From Aedes albopictus (taxonomy: Eukaryota > Arthropoda > Insecta > Diptera > Culicidae), in the NCBI RefSeq assembly GCF_035046485.1, contig NC_085136.1, positions 219,484,853 to 219,548,852 on the forward strand: 64,000 nt of DNA, read 5' to 3'. The first letter of the stretch is position 1; each line of letters opens with the position of its first letter. The notes under the pieces were generated by a model that was not told the origin of the DNA, did not search any database, and saw only the letters and a program-made list of their open reading frames with translations. This document shows, piece after piece, positions 55,406 through 64,000 of the stretch. The translations under genes were made by a program, and so were the position numbers.

Positions 55406-56197
55406 TTCATTTTTTTGATTTCTTTAAATTTGCGTTTACCGCTACTGATTTATCATTCAGGGGTAACCACGTAATTGGATCATCCCCAGGCAATTCTTTT
55501 ACACGCTTAATTACTTCTTCCCACGTTTTCGGTTGGCTGGTTTTGTCAAATGGCGCAAACGCCGGGATATTAGATTTTCCGTTTTTTTATTTCGTTCAAT
55601 AAAGACATAAATTCTTCCCAATCATCCATATTCTGTCTGTAAATGTTTTTTTTTTTATATAATCAAATAGCAATCAAAAGCAAACTCATTCAAATAACAA
55701 TCACAAATAGAAACTCTGAATAGAATAGCAAACTCTTTTACATTTCATATTTTATAATAGCAATTAAAATTATCAACATTGTATAGAATGGCAATACTCA
55801 TTTACTTTCCATATATTCAAATAGCAATAAAAATATTTTACCGACTCACCCATTAATCGCGTTCTTCCGATTTGTCCACTGCTTCTGCTGCCCGTGTGTA
55901 GACAGTCATTCGCTTTCTCGGCTCTCGGTGCATCGCTTACCGCCCGTGTAGAGGCAGTTATTCAATTTTCTCGGCTCTCGTTGCATCGCCTGCCGTCCGT
56001 CTGGTGGCAGTTGTTCAAATTTTCTCTGCTCTTGTTTGATTTCTTCATTAACACTGTTTACCTTTTTTTTTTTTCTTTGGCGAGGTAGTGTTGTAATACT
56101 TCATAAGGATTTTTTTCGTTTTTTTTTTCTCACTGTTTACCTCTTTTTGGCGAGGTAGCTGCCAGAATTTTCTTGCAATACATTGTATTTTACTTAT

Positions 56198-56262
<65 letters not shown>

Positions 56263-56790
56263 CACTTCAGTCTGTGTTCAGAATGTTCCACTTACACTTG
56301 GCGCAATGTGCTCAATTGCACTTCTCGCCTTGCTACTTCGCTCACACTGGTTTTAACATACTTTGCGTACATTCTTGCAAGTACAAGAATCAGCATAACT
56401 ATCACCATAATCACTAGTGCAGCTGCAATCACTGTTTTTTCTGTCGAACTTGAGTTCGCGACTATTTCGTCAGAACTAAAAAAATCCCATTTTTTTTTCA
56501 CTTTCTAATCCCACAAAAAGCACAATTTTCAGGATTCCCGTAAAAACTGCGTGAAAAAAGTTCACTTTTCACCCTTCTTTCGATAAAGCGAGCAACCGCA
56601 CATACAATATTCAATGACGATTTTCACATCGACTGGCCTCACTCGTGGGGTAAATTCACTTGCTGCACTCTCGCTGTGTACCGTTTCGATTGCTGTTGCT
56701 TTGATGGGCAACGATCGCCACAATTTGAACCGCACGGATAGCCACGGATTAGAACACTTCCACACGCGTCGCCGAAAAACAACGAACTTT
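55406..56790. other. Leader of the LTR element
   Basis: About 1.4 kb between primer-binding site and gag. It holds three imperfect copies of a ~55-bp unit (TCTCGGCTCTCG(G/T)TGCATCGC, 55,890-56,030), two copies of a CACTGTTTACC...GGCGAGGTAG unit (56,057-56,160) and a T58 run (56,200-56,257; A58 on the coding strand). A minus-strand frame at 56,501-56,292 encodes a hydrophobic helix (ALVIMVIVMLILVLARMY) but has no ATG at its start. Confidence 0.6.
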
Positions 56791-56807
56791 TCTCAGTCCG
56801 GTCGCCA
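56791..56807 (-). other. Primer-binding site of the LTR element
   Basis: TGGCGACCGGACTGAGA on the coding strand, immediately after the 5' LTR. The first eight bases would pair with a tRNA 3' end GGTCGCCA. Confidence 0.75.
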
Positions 56808-57483
56808 TCTGGACTTCTTTTCCGTAAGAACAAGTCTACTCTTCTTGGTGGTTAAACATAAAGTCATTTATTTTAGTTTCATTACAAACGTTGAAGGTTC
56901 TTAACCTTTCAGTACTCGCGCCAATTTTTGTAACGCGAGCAGTCGCGCGTTGTACTTTGTACAACACCCATACATTCTAAAATATCTAAGGATCCTGATT
57001 GTTTAGAAAAGGACTGTCTTTGGCAAAGTTGTTGTAAATTTCATGGGCTACTTGATGCTGACAAAGTTGATTCGTAATACGTCCACTAGGCGGCGCTAGT
57101 GAGCAATATCATGTTATATCTTATATCTCAGGATCCTGATGTCTTAGAAAGATGGTGTCTTCGGCAAAGTTGTTTGGTAAGTCAACGGCTTACAGATTAT
57201 TGGCCGTTTAATTAGAAATTCCACCACTAGGCGGCGCTAGTGAGCAAATAAATTTTATATCCTATGTATCTCGGGATCCTGATTACTTAGACAGATGGTG
57301 TCTTTGACAAAGTTGTTTGGTAGGTCAAGGACTTACGGATGATTCGCAGTTTAATTTGAAATTTCACCACTAGGCGGCGCTAGTGAGCAATTTCATGTTA
57401 TATCTTATATCTCAGGATCCTGATATATTAGAAAGATGGTGTCTTCGGCAAAGTTGTTTGGTAGGTAAACGGCTTACAGATTA

Positions 57484-59563
57484 CACAAGTTTACAAAATA
57501 AAACGAAAGCCGTGAACTTCTGTCAACGACCAAAATTTTTGAAGCACAATTTAGTGCTGATTTCGAAACCGACCTTCAAAAAAATTTAAGTAGAACAGTT
57601 TTTGAGTTTTAGCTCAATATCGAGTTTTACAACTTTTCAAAATATGCAATTTACTAAAATTCAAATAGGGTATTTCGCTAATTGTTGAACACTACCCAAA
57701 TGTTGAACAGTTTCTGAATATTTTATTATAAATCTTACTTAAGTAATTTTCATCCAACGTAAACGTATGATGTAGATGTATATACATGTGGGTCATGATA
57801 TTGCTAATTAAGTTACCAAATTAAACATATTTTTCGTCAAAAAAATTGATTGAAAATTTTGTACCGCTGATGACACGAAAACTGCACAATTCTTAAGATT
57901 AATTTTAAGAAATTGCTGTTACGAACTAAGCTTTGCGGGCAAATCGACCACAAATATCAAAGGCACACCATAGTTACAAGAGCTGGAAGGATGTCATTAA
58001 CAGTTTAACATTGTTTAAAATCATATTTTCATTGTAATTTATTTTGAAAAAAATATTTTTCTTATCACACTATTATTATGCATCCATGATCCAATTGTTG
58101 AACACTGGCATAACCTACGATGTTAGCATGACTGCTAGATTTTTTTTTTCAGTTTACCTAACCGTACATTTCGTGGGGTTTCAAAGGCGTTCCAGGGATG
58201 TTCTGAGGGTGTTCCAGTGGGCTTCAGAAAGATTCCAGTGGTTTTCAATGGGTTTCAAGGGCGTTTCAGAGGTGTTCAAGAGGAATTCAGAGTGTTAGGG
58301 GGTCCCAGGAGTATTTCAAGGCGTTCCAGGAGGCTCAGGAGCAATCCATTGGTTTTCAAGGGATTTCAGGGTTGTTCCATGAGTGTTATTGGGGGTTGAG
58401 TGGGTCCCATGGGTTTCCAGAAAAGTTTCAGGGGCTTTAAAAGGCGTACTTTTCTTCTGTCGTTTTCGTTTCTAATCAAATCTTTTCAGCCATTTTTGCA
58501 TCTAGTCATCTTTAAACCGATTTCAGCCCACTAGAGCTCTCTTCAAATGTGCGATTCTTTGTCATTTATATGAATTGTCTCTAGCTCGGACTAGCTGGGA
58601 ACAAAACACAAAAAAAAACCGGAAAAAATCCGCCAGGGTGAAAAAACATCGGATGTCGGGTCAAAGTCGGGTCAATTTTTATCAAATGTTGGACCACTGT
58701 TGGACCCACATCGGGTAACTGTCGTTACTATGTTGGGTTACTATGTTACTATGTTGGGTTTGGTGGCCAAAATAAAAACAGGTGAATGATAGGTTGATGT
58801 CGGGTTATACGTCATCAATTACAAACAAAGCTTCAACCGTTCAACAATTGGCGAGAACCGTCCAACATTAGGATGAGCTAGCTTAAGGAAGCGTTCAACA
58901 TTTGGGTTACAGACTTCCCATACAAATGTTTTATTTTCTCTTAGAAAATGGAATTTAAGAGAATACAAATTCAATGGGCAGTATAAGGGATAAGTAGATC
59001 TAGACGTTCACTGGATATTTTTCAACTAAAGTGGAATTATGCACGGAAAAACAAACGAAAACCAAAATGCCGGTACTAACCGTTCAACAATTGGCGAATT
59101 ACCCTATATTGCGGATTGTTTCAATTTTAAATCTTTTTTCATCAATTGAAAGCTGAATACAATACCAATCGATCATCTGAATACAGGTTTATCGTCAGAT
59201 TGATGAAATTCAAGATATTGGCGAGCTTTAGGGACGATCTTCTTAAGTTTTAGCAAAATTCCCAATTTTTTTTTGAAGAAATGTATTTTTTTCCATATGA
59301 AAAATAACAACTTAAAAATTCTTTCTCGACGTTTAGTTGACATATCATATGTAGGCGAGTTACAGTAAAAATTTCAGCTCAAGTGAGCGACTTTGCTTAA
59401 AAATAGAACAAAAATCGATTTCAAATCATCAACCTTGTATGGAAAGTCGAAAACAATTCCGATCTACTGTAATTTTTTTCTTTCGCGTTTTCGTACTCAG
59501 GGCATGATTCTACACCAAAAATGATCATCAGCTTACCGAGTTCAAAAATGCTGTAAACTAGTG
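57484..59563. mobile_element. TTA-flanked element nested in the TTAA element
   Basis: Relative of 49,077-49,833: ends CACAAGTTTAC...GTAAACTAGTG, with TTA at 57,481-57,483 and 59,564-59,566. The restored flank reads like the other satellite units at this point. It is itself interrupted at 57,668-59,104. Confidence 0.82.
57668..59104. mobile_element. 1.44-kb TA-flanked element, innermost level
   Basis: Ends GGGTATTTCGCTAATTGTTG and the inverted CAACAATTGGCGAATTACCC with TA at 57,666-57,667 and 59,105-59,106; the sister element at 49,258 shows the empty site. The interior includes a degenerate G-rich stretch at 58,170-58,440 built on TTCCAGGGG/TTTCAAGGG units and repeated TGTTGGGT motifs. No transposase. 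Confidence 0.8.
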
Positions 59564-59939
59564 TTATTGGCCGTTTAATTGGAAATTCCACCACTAGGCG
59601 GCGCTCTAGTGAGCAAATAAACTTTATATCCTTTGTATCTCGGGAACCTGATAACTTAGAAAGATGGTGTCTTCGACAAAGTTGTTTGGTAGGTCAAGTA
59701 CCTACGGATGATTCGCAGTTTAATTTGAAATTTCATCACTTGGCGGCGCTAGTGAGCACTTAAATATTATATATTATGTATCTCTGGACCCTCATTACTT
59801 AGAAAGATAGTGTCTTCGGCAAAGATGTTTGGTATATCAAGGGCTTATAGATGAGTGACAGTTTGATTTCAAATGGCACCACTAGGAGGCGCTAGTGAGC
59901 ATGTTAATTTTTAATCTCATGTAGCTCAGGATCCCGATT

Positions 59940-60200
59940 AAAAAGGCACGGGACACCGTCTTCAGCCAGAGGCTGTACGGACTGAACAGAACTTAACACT
60001 AGACCATGGACACGACATACATTACATGCACCAGTGGATAGCATGGTGCGGTTACACACTTGGTAACGCTAACCGAACGACCACGAAGCTCCACTTTACT
60101 CAGAAAGATGGTGTCTTCGGCAAAGTTGTTTGGTAGATCAAAGACCAAATGGAGGAAAAGTTACCTCTCGTGCCGACCTTCTAAAAGATCGAAAACTTAC
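59940..60200. other. Unidentified segment inside the satellite array
   Basis: GCACGGGACACCGTCTTCAG through ACCACGAAGCTCC breaks the repeat periodicity, then a satellite unit resumes near 60,100. The GGAGGAAAAGTTACCTCTCG part at 60,150 resembles the LINE 3' end (GGAGGAGAACGTGCCTCTAG near 17,226), so it may be LINE-derived. Confidence 0.35.
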
Positions 60201-62082
60201 AGATAGTTGTCCGTTTGAATCGTAGTTTCACCACTAGATGATGCTAGTAAACATAAAAAATGTATATGCAATAGTTCTCAGGATCCTGGTTACTAGAAGA
60301 GAGATGGTGGTTTCGGCAAAGTTGTCAAATAGGTTAAGTGCATTTGGTTGATGGGTTGTTGAAATCAATATTTCGCCAGTAAGTGGTGCTAATGAGTATG
60401 CAAATTTTATATCTTATATATCTCCGAGTCTGATTACCTAAGAAGTTGATATCTTTGGCAAGGTTGGTTGGTAGATCAGAAGACACCATCTTTCTAAGTA
60501 ATCAGGGTCCTGAGACACATGAGTTATAAAATTTGAATACCCTCTAGCGCCACCTAGATGTGGAGTTTCAAATCATACGGCTCTCCATCAGTTAGTGTTC
60601 GATCAACTAAACAACTTTGCTGAAGACATCATCTTTCTAAGTAATCAGGATCTTGAGATATATGAGTTATAATGTTTGAGTACTCACTTGCGCCACCTGG
60701 ATGTGGAATTCCACATCATACTTGTCTTCATCAGTTAGTGTTTGATCTACTAAACAACTTTGCAGAAGACACCATCTTTCAATGTAATCAGGGTCCTGAG
60801 ATGTATGAGTTATAAAATTTCAATGCCCACTAGCGCCACCTAGATGTGGAGTTTCAAACCAAACGGCTCTCCATCAGTTAGTGTTTAACCAACCAAACAA
60901 CTTTGCCGAAGACACAATCATTCTAAGTACTCAGGATCCTGAGTTATTTGGGATAAAAAAATTACATGCTCACTAGCGCCGCCTATCGGTTGAAATCTGA
61001 ATTTCTCAGATCACCTCGCGAAGGCCCTTGATATCCCAAGTAACTTTGCCGAAGACACCATATTTCTAGATCATTTAGATTTTGAAATGCACTAATTCAC
61101 ATTCAACTGTCTATCTTATCTTAAATATAGTACGTTCTTCATATTGCGATTTTCAATTTTCCGCATTATAAGGAGTTATACTGTTTTCAAAAAAGGTCTT
61201 ATAATATTCCAAATAAGATTCCTGTAGAATACATTTTGGGTTGACATCGATAGAAAAGATGGTTTCAAAGTAATAGTCGATAATTCTCATGTGTTGTACA
61301 AAGTACAACAGCGCGATTAACGGAAGGTTAAATCTAGTACTTCATTAAGCTAATGGTTTTGGTGGGAGAAGTTTAGATACAACCATTTACCGATCGTCCA
61401 ATCACAGGAAAGTAGAAATGACAAAACAACTACCAATATGTGCGCGCGAACACGGCACTGGTATGTTCTAGCTGTGCGCCGATGGCTTAAGCCAAAGATA
61501 GGGAGAAAGAACAGAATTGCAAAGCGCACTGGGAGTTCTATGAAATTTGACGCCATGAGACCGTTTCTAGAATGGTGCAACATGGTATCGATTATTGAGT
61601 CGACACTTCAATGCATGGGAATCACAAGTGTTCTATGTGGGTTGCAACACTTGTGTGGTATAGAAATGTTTTAGCAATTAGCTGTGAAATGACATTATCC
61701 GTAGAGGATATTGCCTTGAGTGGAAATATGCATATGCGCATCCAACTTATGCATGGGAACGTTTACAGAATGGTCAACTCATGTTTCAAGTGGAAAACAG
61801 TTTCTTTGGAAATGTTGAAACTGATAATTTATGGTTTTTGGGAAAATATGTTTGAAATGTTCATTTTGTTAATTTATGATATTTTATAAAACTGGTTACA
61901 TTACACATCAATATTCTAAAAATTCTAAGAACTTTTTGAAAGTTCCAGAAAATAAATAACGTTCTGGAATGCTCTAATATATGGAGCTTCTTAAATTTTC
62001 GAGAATCCCTTTGAAGTTTCTGGACGCTTCAGGAAGAAGAAGAAGAAGAACCTTCTGCAGCATTATGGAGCATCTCTTTTTT

Positions 62083-62330
62083 AGCGTAACGTCCCAACTG
62101 GGACAAAGCCTGCTTCTCAGCTTCTATGTGTCTATGTGTCTATCTCTGTGTCTATGAGCTCAGTTATTAACCCTAAAAGGGATACCTTCACGGCCTCAGT
62201 TTCGTCACCTCGCTGAGTGTGTTCCATCAAAGACGAGCTCTTAAAGGCGCCTGGGGTCCAATGGACCCCAGGTATCCCTTTTAGGGTTAACTGAGAAATT
62301 CGTCTTCTAATAACCACTTCTAAGTTGTTA
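62083..62330 (-). mobile_element. Feilai-like SINE fragment split by a MITE
   Basis: GCGTAACGTCCCAACTGGGA to TCTCAGCTT is the SINE tail in reverse. After the MITE, CTGAGAAATTCGTCTTC continues in weaker similarity. A short TCTATGTGTCTATG repeat lies inside. Confidence 0.55.
62171..62286. mobile_element. 116-bp TTAA-flanked MITE (piggyBac-like ends)
   Basis: Ends CCCTAAAAGGGATACC and the inverted GGTATCCCTTTTAGGG, with TTAA at 62,167-62,170 and 62,287-62,290. The target is the TTAA present in other SINE copies (GTTATTAACTGAGA at about 43,852). Confidence 0.85.
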
Positions 62331-63330
62331 AACGTTTTAGAAAAGAACCTTCTAGCATGTTCTAGAGCATGAAACTTTATTATATTGGGAAAAGGTTATA
62401 GACGTTAGGGAACGAGCAAGGAAGTAAAAAAGAGCCTTCTAGAATGTTCTGGAACATAAAAATCTAAAAATTTCCAGAAACCTTCTGAAAGATACTGAAC
62501 GTTACAAAAGTAAAACAATCATCTGAGATATTCTGGATATCACACTTCCTCAAATATCGAAAACTTTCTGTGCGTTACTGAACGTTTCAAACAGAGAAAG
62601 GAGAAGTACCTTCTGGAATGTTCTGTACACTTTTCATTCTTAATTTCAAGAACTTTCTGGAAGTTTATGAAAGTTCAAGAAAGAAGTAAAGGATTTACTA
62701 AAATGTTCTGGAACACCAAAATTCATAAAATTTTGAGATCTTTCTAGAGATTACTGAATGTTTCAGAAAGAAGAATAATAATCTACGAAAATGTTCTAGG
62801 TAATCAAAATTCTTAGAACTTTCGAGAATTTACTGGACAAAAACAAGACAAAGACCTTGGTTCTGCAAACTTTTTTCAATTTACGAAAAGTGTCTGAGAG
62901 TTTGTGAACGTTCCAGAAAGAAAGAAAATATAATATTCTTTAAGAAGGTTCTGGAACAACCAGATTCATAAAATGTTTGAGAAATTTCTGGAAGCTACTG
63001 AACATTCCAAATGAAAACAGAAAAAAATCTCTAGAATATTCTGGAACATTAAACTTTCCAGCTACTTTCTAGAAGTTACTGAATGTTTCAGAAGGAATAA
63101 GAAAACTAACCTTTTGGAATTTTGTGGAACAAATTTTTTAATGCCGATTATGTTCGGGGAGTTTGTCAACGTTCAAGACAAAAAATGTCAAATGGACCTT
63201 CTGAAAAGTTCTGGAAAACCAGAATTCATTAAATTTTGAGAACTTTCTGGAAATTACTGAACGTTCAAGAGAGAAGCATTCTGGAGAGAGATTCTGGAAT
63301 GTTCTCGAAAACAGTTTCATTGAAGAAGTG

Positions 63331-63820
63331 TAACTGGAATTTCAAAAACAATCTTTTTCTAGCTAACGTGGCTAGCCACGTCGGGTCAGCTAGTACCAAA
63401 TAAAAGTTGATTTGTATTCTTATATGACTTAACCTGATAAGTCGTAATAAGCTCAAAAAATATCATCATATGCGATGAATATTGTCCGTCCGCTGTACAT
63501 ATATGCGATAGTGACTTAAAATAGTACTTTATACGATGTACAGTGTGAATTCTTATGCGACTTCCTGGTTGCCTGGGTCCTCAGTCTATCTGAAGTTGCC
63601 AGGTTGCACTTTAAGCTAAGCACCCAACTCTAGGCTGGTAGTCTTTGTCATCGTCGATTGACCTGTGGGAGCATGAGGTAGAACCTTGTGAAGACCAGTG
63701 CTATGTTGGACCACATACCTTTTTGACTCATCATTTTGCAGCCCTCTGAATTGATTTGACATGCTAATTTAATTTGGTTCTTTGCACGACTCCTAATTGC
63801 ATTGATTTTGTGTAATTCTT
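63331..63820. other. Intergenic with dispersed repeat fragment
   Basis: A short hairpin (GCTAACGTGGCTAGCCACGT) at about 63,362. The stretch 63,600-63,745 is a diverged match to 4,425-4,560. No gene. Confidence 0.45.
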
Positions 63821-63822
63821 AA

Positions 63823-64000
63823 GGTACACCGGGGCAAGTTGAAACGGGTGGAGCAAGATGAAACACGAAGTTTTGAAACAGATTTCAATACAATTTGGAA
63901 ATTTATCCTTCGCTAAAAGATTGTTTGAATCAAAAACTATGTGTTATGGTGATCAAACTGTTTATCATCATTAGAAAACATCTTGTTAACCCGCTGTTTC
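63823..64000. mobile_element. Partial copy of the GGTACAC-ended element
   Basis: GGTACACCGGGGCAAGTTGA to GTTAACCCGCTGTTTC matches 45,438-45,620 and is cut by the window end. Confidence 0.7.

Larger units (their letters stand above)
56905..61327. mobile_element. 4.42-kb TTAA-flanked satellite-bearing element
   Basis: TTAA at 56,901-56,904 and 61,328-61,331, with the empty site in the 3' LTR. Ends CCTTTCAGTACTCGCG and the inverted CGCGATTAACGGAAGG share TTGTACTTTGTACAACAC at 56,950 and 61,291. TTAA targeting suggests a non-autonomous piggyBac-type element. The body is degenerate ~130-155 bp repeats (AGATGGTGTCTTCGGCAAAG; CCACTAGGCGGCGCTAGTGA), direct up to about 60,470 and inverted from 60,480 to 61,080. 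Two further elements are nested inside. No transposase seen. Confidence 0.82.
48484..61905 (-). mobile_element. LTR retrotransposon, Ty3/gypsy mdg1/412-like, with nested insertions
   Basis: Flanked by CATC at 48,480-48,483 and 61,906-61,909. LTRs are 48,484-49,914 and 56,808-61,905; after subtracting one insertion in each, both are 671 bp and differ at only two positions by eye. Next to the 5' LTR on the coding strand is TGGCGACCGGACTG, a primer-binding site fitting a tRNA ending GGTCGCCA (tRNA-Arg in mdg1/412 relatives). Before the 3' LTR is the purine tract GAAAGGGGGGTGA. Gag (53,999-55,405), a short protease frame and pol (50,176-53,613) follow in order. It inserted recently into a repeat array and then received at least four insertions. 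Confidence 0.92.
56808..61905 (-). repeat. 5' LTR (671 bp native, split by a 4.4-kb element)
   Basis: Native parts 56,808-56,904 and 61,332-61,905. The insertion lies between what would be the promoter part and the 3' part of the LTR, so transcription from this copy is doubtful. Confidence 0.87.
61906..63330. repeat. ~88-bp degenerate array rich in heat-shock-element motifs
   Basis: About 16 diverged units carrying CTTCTGGAATGTTCTGGAAC-type boxes, spaced mostly 80-91 bp apart (62,349; 62,434; 62,608; 62,703; 62,787; 62,944; 63,035; 63,113; 63,199; 63,290) plus AACTTTCTGGAAGTTACTGA segments. It is the continuation of 48,418-48,483. A SINE piece and a MITE interrupt it at 62,083-62,330. Confidence 0.8.

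Noticed and set aside
56292..56501. Small membrane protein encoded in the retrotransposon leader
   Set aside because: The hydrophobic stretch is real, but the frame opens after a stop with GTG and the first ATG lies inside the helix; not supported without homologues.

Overview
The window is eukaryotic nuclear DNA, almost certainly from a culicine (Aedes-type) mosquito. Four conserved nuclear genes with short GT-AG introns sit in a dense field of nested transposable elements: tRNA-derived SINEs resembling the Feilai family, RNase H-bearing non-LTR retrotransposons, an mdg1/412-like LTR retrotransposon, and many short inverted-repeat elements with TA, TTA/TAA, TTAA or 8-bp target duplications. 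The species cannot be fixed from the sequence alone. No bacterial, CRISPR or rRNA features are present.

Genes occupy roughly 1-26,160. Claspin (+, 5' end outside the window, six exons) converges on SAP30 (-, three exons, 7-kb first intron). SAP30 is head-to-head with RRP7 (+, two exons) across 645 bp. RRP7 converges on INTS15/C7orf26 (-, three exons). The products act in replication-checkpoint signalling, Sin3/HDAC repression, rRNA processing and snRNA 3'-end processing; the sequence shows adjacency but no shared pathway.

The remaining 38 kb is repeats. 26.6-33.8 kb holds a 256-bp hAT-like MITE family that has inserted into itself, with further nested elements. 33,964-35,774 is an uninterrupted array of about 259 copies of one 7-bp unit. 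38-43 kb holds a non-LTR retrotransposon with a 114-bp target duplication; a sister copy in SAP30 intron 1 also has a duplication of about 100 bp. 43-48 kb is MITEs and unassigned sequence. 48,484-61,905 is a young LTR retrotransposon (minus strand) with 671-bp LTRs, a CATC target duplication and an intact pol frame; its 5' LTR carries a 4.4-kb TTAA-flanked satellite-bearing element, itself hit by two further elements. This LTR element lies inside an array with a period of about 88 bp rich in perfect heat-shock-element-like motifs (48.42-48.48 and 61.9-63.3 kb).

The most unusual observations are the heat-shock-element-like array, the two very long target duplications of one LINE family, the four-level nesting in the LTR element, the heptanucleotide array open in all six frames, and a non-canonical direct-repeat element inside a LINE.
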